Assembly (NCBI RefSeq): GCF_002999335.1 | Contig: NW_020312381.1 | Span: 124,001 to 188,000 of the forward strand | DNA: 64,000 nt | From: Cyclospora cayetanensis | Taxonomy: Eukaryota > Apicomplexa > Conoidasida > Eucoccidiorida > Eimeriidae | Direction: 5' to 3' | Shown: positions 55,701 through 64,000 of the stretch, piece by piece | Layout of the letters: every line of letters begins with the position of its first letter | Numbering within the stretch: position 1 is the stretch's first letter | The notes under the pieces: generated by a model | Told to the model about the DNA's origin: nothing | Databases searched by the model: none | Seen by the model: the letters and a program-made list of their open reading frames with translations, nothing else | Translations under genes and position numbers: made by a program

Positions 55701-58368
55701 CCGTTTTCCGTGCTCAGCAATTAAATTCGTGTTTACTGCTCTGTCTTGCTCTCACGCTATGCACTGTGTCCCCTCAAAAGGAATAGGGCATTACATTTAA
55801 TGGCTCTTCTATGGAAGTGCGGGTAGAGGGAAAGGGGGGTCGCTTGTTCCAAGGCCCCGTCTCACGTCCTTCTTGCAATGTTTGCGCCAAGGTCACTGAC
55901 AGGAAAAATCGTGGTGCTAGGGGGAGGGCGGGGCCTGAAAAAACAGCATCTAAGGGTTCCTATGCCCATTCGCGGCGATGTTTCGGAGCAGCTTCGGTAT
56001 TTGCTTTGTCCAAACGCAAAAAGGGGGGAAAGGCGGCAAGTAGCGCTCCTCCTGCTGTCGTATACGAAAGATAGCACTGTTCTCCCGAGGGCTTTCAGCT
56101 GGACTAGGCAAGAGGGCACAGTGGCTTAAGACAAGGTTTTGTGTCTCGAAATCTGGCAAAGATAAGATGAGGGAGTACAGAGGAGGCCCATAAAGGAGAA
56201 AAAGAAAACAAGAGAGACAGAAGAAAGCCTTGTGTATACTGGGCGCAATCGATCCCTGGATGCATACGAGTACGTAAGAGCACAAAAAAGAATGAAAAAG
56301 AAAGTAGTTTGTTGTTCAGGACCAGCTTCGGCAGGGAGCGTCAAGGCATACACTTGTCGCCTTGCCAATCCACGGCCTAGTTCGAGGACCCATGCGCCTC
56401 GCTGACTATAGTCCTTCCCTTATTCCTTAATAAAGCAAAGCACAAAAGCATGCGTATTGATCTTCTAAGGCATGACAGGGTGCGCAAGGTGCAGCCACTA
56501 CACCAAAGGGCCAAGTTGCCTCGGTTGCTACACCATTGGCCCCGGGGGCACACAAGGGCACCCAAGGGAAGGATGTCTGGTACTGAATGAGCAGGAAAGA
56601 TGGAAAGCGAGGATAACAACTCGGGTAATGTGAGCAGAGTGCAAGTGCGGACACAGCACAGTTTCTCCTGGTGCGGTATACCGTATGTGCAGGCGGTCTG
56701 ACCAATGGGTTGCCAGCAACAGAGCAGGAAATAACGAAGCCACTTGGTTTTGCGCTTGCACTTTCTCTAGATTGTCACTCTTCCGTTTCTTACGATGAAA
56801 TCACCTTTAGTTTCTACACATTCGCCATGAAGGCGCTGGCAGCGAACGCAAACAGGATTAAAGCCAGCGTCGGGCTTCTCTCGAAACTGCGGTCCCTTGT
56901 GTGCTACGCGCGGTGTTGCCTTGCTGCTGCAGTGTCACTCTCACCCTCCAGTTATTCCATTATCCTTCTTGTTTTCCTATGACTTCCAAGCCTTAGTCTT
57001 TAATTATAGGTTTGAACAGAGCTAGTGGTGCTTGGACTTTTCCTACGAGCCCGGGTAGTGAGGGCGCAGCCGGTGGGAGCGGCATAAGGATTTGTGCTCT
57101 TCCATTTGGTACCATGAGGGAGGCTGTGCAGAGTTCGTAGCCGACCAAGAAACAAAAAAGTGCTTGTCCCAAGATATTATTCTAAATGAAGGAGGCCATT
57201 GTACTTTTCACGTGATGCCAACTTCGCTTGAGGGTGAGCTGTCAGCTCCTATGTCAGAGTGCACCCGAAGATAATCTTAATACAGGTTAGTGTTAATATC
57301 GAAAATGCATCACAATCAGAATAGCAGTGGTAGCAGAACTTCCTATGGGGAGAAGGGAACCTTGGTCAGCTCAAAACTACGCCTCCCGGGCACAGAAGCT
57401 AGAAGATATACTGCGATATCGTGTCAGCAAACACACATTTAACAATGCTAGTTGACAACCTCGCTGCCCCCCTTCTAACACTGCAAAGAAGCAAACTAAA
57501 TAAACTTTGCACTTGTTATCAGTCCAGGAGCATAAAACCTGCAAAAACTCAAAGCCTTTGTTGAAGGATGTGTACCCGATGGTCCATGCTAGTGAAACCG
57601 GGAAATACGCATGAGACTCAGTCGGCTCGGCCAACAGCATCTGAAATAAGTGTGCAAGTAGCATCAAGCATTTCTCATACTCTTACAGGATACAAATGCC
57701 ACGACTGAAAGGTTCTCGCTTCTTAAGCCTCTCCTTTTCTCTTGCCGTTCCTTTCGCCCCACCAAAGAGGAAATAAGAACAGAAAAAAAATGTGGTTACG
57801 CCACACAGTTGGCGCTCTTTCTGTTAAAAATGAGTCACAACAGTTACCTGTTTGACTGAATGCAGAACTTTACCTCAAAAAGAGGAAAGCATGTGCTAAA
57901 ATGGGAAGAAGACCATCAACCGATACACCAAGACGGGAAGGTAAATTGAGAGACCAGGGCTAATCCCCATTAACAGAGATTAATACACGTCACAAGGATA
58001 AGAACGATCTTTGTTAAGAAGCACAGCACATTTTAAGGCGTGTGCGTAGTTCTCGTTCATACCCCTTGCGCATTGACTGAGGAACGGTAACCTTTGGTGA
58101 AATCTGTGGTAACTAAAACCTAGATACAAAATGCCTAGAGAATACGAGCTGAAATGAGCCCTTTAATCCAAACCACCTGTGCATTAATGGATACGTTCTC
58201 CAAGAAGCCCTCGTGTCCTGTAGTTCCCCTCTTCCGTTGTCCTTTTATAGGAAGACGTTTTCCAAGCTCGCCCGAATTCCCGGTCGCCGTTTGGAGCCAC
58301 CTTTCAAAGCAAGGGCACTTTACATGTGGGCCCTGCTCTATTGAATACTGGTTTGAAAAAGATCCTGT
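55701..58368. other. Intergenic region, no supported gene
   Basis: About 2.7 kb. A short plus-strand frame starting at 56827 (MKALAANANRIKASVGLL) and one near 57092-57274 look mildly protein-like but I found no consistent donors, acceptors or family. It contains the promoter of the CCCH gene at its left end. Confidence 0.4.
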
Positions 58369-59880
58369 TCATGGTTCTGGAAGTTTATCCTTGATCGAGG
58401 GAGGCCGCCTCAGAGGGCCAGCGGCTACATGCGCTTTACGCTGCAAGGTCATCAGGCGCCCGATTACAACAAATTCGAGTGCCATAAGAACAATCAAAAA
58501 GACCTGCACACGAAGAATGCCATGTCCATCTTGAGATTTGACTGCCGCCGTGTATACAGGATTACAGATCAGAGAAATCAGCCCTCCGATCAGTTCAATT
58601 GTTCCGACCAGCCGGCCAAAGTGGCTTGCCGGGAATGCCTCTCCAACGTAAACAAACACCTGCGAGCTGAATAAAGACATGTACACCATGAAGAACAACA
58701 CGGAAGCGTAGCCTGATCCTGCGTTGCTCGACAAGCTGCATAAGTAGGACAGCACTCCACTAGCATTCACGACTGCCATTACGGGTAAAATACCCGTCCA
58801 GTCGGAACACCTCCCCAATAAAACGCACGGGACAAAGGAAAGCGGCAGCATCCATCCTAAAAACTTCTGCGGGCCGTCTGCCAGCAAACGGCTATGTGAT
58901 TCTTGATAGAAAGCAGAGACCCAACTGACACCGATGAAGTACATAACAATCAACACGTAGCGCTCCGAAATCATACTTCTGAATATCGATGCAGAAGCTA
59001 TGATGGAGCTACCCGTATTTTCCGTCGTTGAGGTTCCTGCGCTTAAGGTTGCCAGCCCAGATGCTTTGTCATGAGCACTGATGGCTGTTCTGTGGAGAAA
59101 TGAGTCACCCTCCATAGCAGCAGAGACATGGGGGGACTGGCTGATCTGCTTTTGCTTTTCTTTTTCAGGGGCCTTGAAAGGCTTCAGAGGCATCATGAAC
59201 GCAGCAATTACAAAAAACAGCCCAGGACCAAAACACGCGTACCACATACACCCCGAAACTTCCCCGGAAGGCAGCAGTGACCACAAAACCAATGGAACAA
59301 CAAAGGAAACGGATGATGCTGCGCCTAGCAGAGTGATGACGAGTCCAGGGCAGTGCGGAAAGAGCCGCGAAATCAGTAACGTGGGGAGAAACGCCGTATC
59401 CGCCCCCATGCCTATCAGCACGAATCCAAAGTACACTGCAGCGTGTGACTCTGGGGTTAGAGAGGAAAGAAAGAGCCAGCCAGAAGCGTTGAAGATCTGG
59501 CCAAGCATGCACGTCACTTTGGGACCTAGAGTATCCATTAGACAACCCGCCAGAGCACTCGTACCGAAATGGACGGCAAGCGTTATAGTATAGAGATGTT
59601 GCACCGCTGCGTCTTGTTCGTCGCAAATGAAAACCTTTCCTTCTTCCCTTTTGTCTACAAAGAATTTTCCTGCTTCATCGGTGGGGCACTTGAATGCAAA
59701 AACACCGGCGCTTAAAAGAAGGGAAGAGAGGGGTGCCCAACCAAAGTACACACAGCCCGTAACAACTACTTGCATGGCATAGACGGAGAGAAGGATCCAA
59801 CGGTTTGTATGGAAAGGTGTTGCTTGGGCTGTGGGGGGAAGGCCGTCCGCTTGGCCCTTCATATTCTGAGCTCTTCTCAA
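58369..59880 (-). CDS. ApiAT-like major facilitator transporter, copy B
   Basis: Intronless, 503 aa, about 12 membrane segments with a hydrophilic loop near residues 230-290. It shares with copy A (25688-27217) GCVYFGWAPLSSLL, MDTLGPKVTCMLGQ, MGADTAFLPTLLISRLFP, SGCMWYACFGPGLF, SWVSAFYQESHSRLL, FFMVYMSLFSSQVFVYV and FPASHFGRLVG. The two are clear paralogues in the same orientation. The start is the ATG at 59880, with a second Met six codons on (MKGQADGLPP). As for copy A, the family suggests plasma-membrane uptake of amino acids and the cargo cannot be inferred. It diverges mostly in the N-terminus and in the central loop. Confidence 0.8.
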   Translation of the reverse strand: MRRAQNMKGQADGLPPTAQATPFHTNRWILLSVYAMQVVVTGCVYFGWAPLSSLLLSAGVFAFKCPTDEAGKFFVDKREEGKVFICDEQDAAVQHLYTITLAVHFGTSALAGCLMDTLGPKVTCMLGQIFNASGWLFLSSLTPESHAAVYFGFVLIGMGADTAFLPTLLISRLFPHCPGLVITLLGAASSVSFVVPLVLWSLLPSGEVSGCMWYACFGPGLFFVIAAFMMPLKPFKAPEKEKQKQISQSPHVSAAMEGDSFLHRTAISAHDKASGLATLSAGTSTTENTGSSIIASASIFRSMISERYVLIVMYFIGVSWVSAFYQESHSRLLADGPQKFLGWMLPLSFVPCVLLGRCSDWTGILPVMAVVNASGVLSYLCSLSSNAGSGYASVLFFMVYMSLFSSQVFVYVGEAFPASHFGRLVGTIELIGGLISLICNPVYTAAVKSQDGHGILRVQVFLIVLMALEFVVIGRLMTLQRKAHVAAGPLRRPPSIKDKLPEP

Positions 59881-61044
59881 ATGGTTCCTTTTCCAGTGTC
59901 TATATCCTATGGGTGTCCTGAGTATGACTCCCCGGTTCCACTTCTTATGAGAAAGGGACGAGGCGTTCAGGACGGCGTGGATGTCGCCTCCTATGATTTC
60001 CGCAGTTTTCAGTTAGACGAGGAACTCTTGGAGGTGTGACAAGAGGCGAAGTGCCTTTCCCCTTGTGCGGAAAGAAAGCGTTGTGCATAGTTTCATTGTT
60101 AACACCGAAGCCGAAACTCTATCAGAAGGGAGGGAAGGACGGAAGATGTGTTCAGCGTATTAGCTACGCTGCTGCAGTGTTATTGATCCAACCTAGTACC
60201 GTTGAGGCAACCGGGGGAGCTGACTGCATGAATCCCACGGTTTGTTTGAATAGCTCCTAAAAGACCGTGATGTCTAGAGCTCGAGACACATTCTCCCCCG
60301 CGTAAAAAGTAAGATAGCCCACTATGGGACTCAAGTACTTGGTCTGTGCTGCACTGTCTGCCACAGCGTGCCATTGCACAATAGCTCTGCCTTCGGCTCA
60401 GTGACTCACAGAGTTATACAAATACGTGAACATACTGCTGCGCATGTGTTATGCAATAAAAAGAAGGTGGAGGAAGCACAGACCGAAGGCCCTAAAGCCC
60501 CAAGCCAATGAGAGAGTCTGTGTTATGGCCATTCTTGTACCGCTGCGCCGAAGCCCCTAGCTATCTGATCAGCGAAGATTTCACGAGATTAACGACTTTA
60601 AAGGGTCCGTTTAGCCTATTTTCCCTTTATTTTGAAGTTAATTAATGCACGCTTCGCAGTGAGAGAAGGAGAGGAGAGCGACAGCTCTTCCTACCCTCCT
60701 TAGCAGCGTTCTCAGCACTCCTCTCCTTGCATCTCTTTCCTCAGGACGCCGGCCTCGCGCCGCTTTTCCCTGCCTTTTTTGCTGCCGACTTCATCCGCCG
60801 GCCTATCATCGCAATCGCGGGAGACGGCGCTCCTTCCTGCCTCCTGCTTTCTTGCTTCGCCACCCTGCTGCAGGTGCTGCATGTGCCCTCTCCACGCCTC
60901 CCAGCCCTGAGATCATCTTCAGAGCCTCCCAGTACAGTCCGTCCATCCGCATCTTTGCAGCAACTGCGAGAGTATCCCAGAAGGTCCACCGCACGCAACG
61001 GAATCCAGCGGGGCCAGGCGTCGGCTCAAGGTGCGCAGCGCGAG
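59881..61044. other. Divergent intergenic region
   Basis: It lies between the start of ApiAT-like copy B (minus) and the start of the next plus-strand gene. The frame of the latter is open back to 60727, with a hydrophobic, Pro-rich peptide, so the real start could be upstream of 61045. Confidence 0.45.
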
Positions 61045-63290
61045 ATGAGCGACTTGGCGCTTCGGCGCTCCCTTTCCGAGGACGGAAACTTCGAATCGGA
61101 AGCCTTGACGGCCTTGAGCCTCAGTGCGAGCTCTTTAAGGTGCGCGGGGAACGAAGAAGACTCCTGGACCTGCTCGAGCCGTAGGGGCAGCAGCAGCAGC
61201 GGCGGCACAGTGAGGGGCCGCCCCCTCATGCATTCGCCTGCTTCAGATAGCCTCCCGAGCTCGCAATCCTCCACAATGCAAGGCATCTTGGCGAGTCGAG
61301 AGGCTGAAGGGGGCCGTGCCTCACCTCCTTGCAGGGGCGGGAGCAGTCCTACGTGCAGCAGTTCCGGGGGGAGTGTACGTACAGCGCAGCCCGAGGGTTC
61401 GGCGGAGGAGCAGCAGCAGTTGCTTCGGCAGGAGATAGCCTTTAATGCCCTAGGTGAGCAGGTTGCATCTCGCACTTTCTCTCTTTCAAGAAGTTCGCGA
61501 TCTCCAGGAGCCGCAGGAAGCTTGCCAAGTGTCGAGATCGAGACGCATACCTCGTCAACCAGCAGTGGCAACAGTGGCGTGTGGCTGCCAACTGAAGGGG
61601 AGCTACGTGCGCCTCACACAGCGTTGCCTCCGCTGAGTGCCTCAGTGGCTTCGGCAGGAGGAGCACCCCCACTCGCTGCGCCTGGTGGAGGTGTGGGAGC
61701 CGGAGGGGGGGGGGGAGCTCTTAGGACTGCCGGCGAGGCGGAGTCTCAGCCCTCCTCTTTTGCATCCGCAGTAAGAGGTGGTCTGGAGCGTCTGATGCGT
61801 TTCTCGAACTGGCCGAACAGAGACGCTGGCGGAGGGGGCGTCGCAGCGGAACCGTCATGCGCCATCTCCCTGAGGAATGATTCTGCTGGGGGAGGGGCTG
61901 CTGGAAGCCCTCCTGAGGGAGGATCTTTCCCTCAGCAGCGGCTCGGAGTGTATGGGCAGCATGTACAGCCAGAAGTGCCGCCCTTCGGAGTGGCCCACGT
62001 GAGCCTGCTGTGCTTGAAGGTAGATCGGTGTACAGCTGTTCGTTCATCTCGGCGTTTTGTGCGCTCCTGCTCTGCCGCTGCGCGCCTGCCTGCCTTTTTT
62101 TTGCTCTCTCTTGAGTTGGTGCATGATGCGCCACCCAAGGGAAATCTTCTGCAGAAGCTGCAGCTTTTAACTCGCTCCTTTTGCTGCCGCTCTCGCTTGT
62201 CCCCTGCTGCTGCTTACCCACCTCGGCCCTCAGGCGGGGGCTCCTCCTGCCGCGCGTCGTGTGGCTCAACTTCTTAAGCTGCGCGTTGCCTTTTTTCTAG
62301 TGGTGTGCGCGCGCGCGCTGAGCATCGCCGAAGACAGGGAAAAACCCTGTGAAGGCGTGCGATTCGGGGAAGGCTGCGTTTGTTTGCAGCCGGAAGTCAG
62401 AGCGCACGTGGTGCTCTTGATGGAGCTGCAGCGCATGCGCAACGAATTGCAGCAGCTGCATCAGCAGCAGCGGCAGCCGTCCATCGTCATCCAGAATACA
62501 ACTGCAGTTGCTGCAAAGGCAGAGGGGCCTCAAGCCACCCAACAGCCAGAAAGGAGTGGATGGGCTCCCCATTGGCTGTCCGTGTAAGCGCCAGGGGGTG
62601 GGGGAGGAGGTGACGACACGTGTCTCTTTCTCTCACATGCCCATGCATTTTCCGCTGAGTGTCTGTCTGTCTTGCCCCGCACTGCCTTCGCTTCGAGGTA
62701 CAGTTTGTTCCGGCTTGCTGTCGGCGTGGGTTGCTCATGTGGCTCGTTGCCGCGGTAGAGGGCTTTTACAGGGGGGTCGTTCTTTCACAGACTTGAACTC
62801 GTTGCGTCTGTTGAGTCGCGTAATCTCTGGCTACATGACTGGCCAGCCACTCAGTAGGCCGCTGGGTGTAGGCCATGCGTCGCCTCGGATGTCTGGCTGT
62901 GTATCGTGCCGTCTTTCCTAGCGGCATATAGTCAACGACACGACTGCTTTTTATATGCGACGTCTGCCAGACTGCTCCGCTGGCCGTCCTCTATCGCCTT
63001 CAGCCCTCACGTGGCTCCATTCTCCCGAGTGTATTTTTATGCCGACCTCTGCACTTTCGTGTGGCGCGTGCACATGGCTCCGCAGGTTTTTCGCTTCGCG
63101 GCTGAACCGCTTGCTTTTTGTCTGCGGCGTTGGCGTCAGTTGCTTTATGCTCCTCGAGCACTGGCGGCATTCATGGAGGATGGCGCAATTGAAGGCAAGG
63201 GGCCACACACACTCGCGCTTAGGCAGCATCACACGCTGGGTCGTGTCACGTTCGAGTTTTGGTGACTTTCCGCTTTCGAATACCCTCTAG
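61045..63290 (+). CDS. Ser/Gly-rich putative membrane protein, hypothetical
   Basis: Three-exon model in phase, 502 aa: 61045-61998, 62234-62583, 63086-63290. The start is MSDLALRRSLSEDG. The first 318 residues are low complexity, rich in Ser, Gly, Ala and Pro, with RGGLERLMRFSNWPNRDAGG near the end. Exon 2 has a cysteine-containing stretch (CEGVRFGEGCVCLQPEV) and a Leu/Gln coiled coil (MELQRMRNELQQLHQQQ). Exon 3 carries one likely membrane helix (NRLLFVCGVGVSCFMLLEHW) followed by a basic tail, suggesting a tail-anchored or single-pass protein. I do not recognise it. Uncertainties: the acceptor of exon 2 (a second one lies near 62301), and whether exon 3 splices on to a short exon near 63530-63602 (MDANLLLRGFQLLEESLG) instead of stopping at 63290. 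Confidence 0.5.
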
Positions 63291-64000
63291 CTCCTTTTGT
63301 TACCGTCCTGAGTACATGCCTCACCGGCATGCTCTCCGAGCCGCTTCTACCCGACTGCCCCTCTGAGCTGCATCGTGCCACTGGGCCCAGTTCTCATGTG
63401 TAGCAGCACGTGCCTGCCTGCCTCTCCCTACTTCTTAAGTGCTCCTCTGTATATCTTATGTAGAGTGGGCTGCACAAACCCCTCTCTTCAGAGGTCCTCG
63501 TGTACCTGCCTTTCTGTGGCTTTGCGGCAGCGGCGAATGGACGCCAATTTGCTCCTCCGTGGATTCCAGTTGCTAGAGGAGTCTCTTGGACTACGGCGCT
63601 AGTAGACGGTACTGCAAACCATGTTGTCAGGGGTGCTGCCAGCTAGGCAGCCAGTTGACTGCTGCCACTGCCATGTGCTTGCTCGCGACACGCTACAGCT
63701 GTGGCAGCTGCTGCACTCGTTGTCGCAGCAGCTTGCTTGCTGGGTGCTGCTGCTGGCAAGCGGTCCTAGACAGCTGCCGCGGGGGGTCGATGACCCCGCA
63801 GCGAAAAAGCGGCAACCTCTAGGGCGGAGCCAGTCGGTACTCGCGGCAGCCGTATTGGTCACGACAAGCAGTGGCGTCACTGACAACTGTCGCTGCTGCA
63901 CATGCGACTCGACTGCGCATCTGTTCCGAGGCGGGAAGCCGCCAGGAAACGTAGTTATGTTTCGTTAGCAAACCACGGGGTCAGGTGGCTCACACGTCTG
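63291..64000. other. Window end, possible terminal exon
   Basis: A plausible short exon at about 63530-63602 (LLLRGFQLLEESLGLRR then stop) follows a polypyrimidine-AG site and could end the preceding gene. A further open frame to 63968 is Cys/Gln/Leu-rich, built on GCTGC-like repeats, and unsupported. Confidence 0.35.

Noticed and set aside
56827..57274. Possible plus-strand gene starting MKALAANANRIKASVGLL
   Set aside because: The only donor is poor, no following exon keeps phase, and no family is recognisable.

Overview
The window is nuclear DNA of an apicomplexan parasite, most likely an eimeriid coccidian (Cyclospora- or Eimeria-like). The evidence is a nucleus-encoded Cpn60 with a bipartite signal plus transit leader (apicoplast type), two ApiAT-type transporters, a bacterial-type serine palmitoyltransferase with an N-terminal membrane anchor, small exons split by 50-450 bp GT-AG introns, and roughly balanced base composition. 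The species is inference. I built the gene models by hand from splice sites, reading phase and protein similarity; exon coordinates are given so they can be checked.

Layout: 0.7-3.6 kb (+) the 3' part of a guanylate-binding protein, after a large TG-rich microsatellite in its intron; 4.8-6.2 kb (-) an unrecognised Cys-containing protein; 6.2-9.4 kb (+) a 14-exon unrecognised gene, probably secreted, hidden in what looks like empty sequence; 9.8-13.3 kb (+) Cpn60 in ten exons; 13.4-14.7 kb (-) a small secreted protein in eight exons; 15.5-20.0 kb (-) an INTS11/CPSF73-like RNA endonuclease, divergent from 20.9-24.7 kb (+) the ribosome-assembly GTPase NOG2; 25.7-27.2 kb (-) an intronless ApiAT-like transporter.

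From 27.4 to 41.8 kb the DNA is gene-poor and contains decayed Ty3/gypsy retrotransposon pieces (RT, RNase H and integrase ends) and a dispersed repeat that sits near them. Only one intact gene lies inside it, the serine palmitoyltransferase at 34.9-37.2 kb (+).

From 41.8 kb genes are dense again: a small basic protein (-), an RlmI-like SAM methyltransferase homologue with eroded motifs (+), a compact NEK kinase (-), a three-finger CCCH RNA-binding protein (-), a second intronless ApiAT paralogue (-), and a Ser/Gly-rich putative membrane protein (+) running to about 63.3 kb. The genes do not form an operon-like pathway. They are housekeeping (RNA 3' processing, ribosome assembly, organelle folding, sphingolipid synthesis) mixed with parasite-specific transport and secretion. 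The most useful observations are the hidden 14-exon gene, the retroelement graveyard with its unnamed repeat, the paired transporters, and two places where the reading phase slips by exactly one base.
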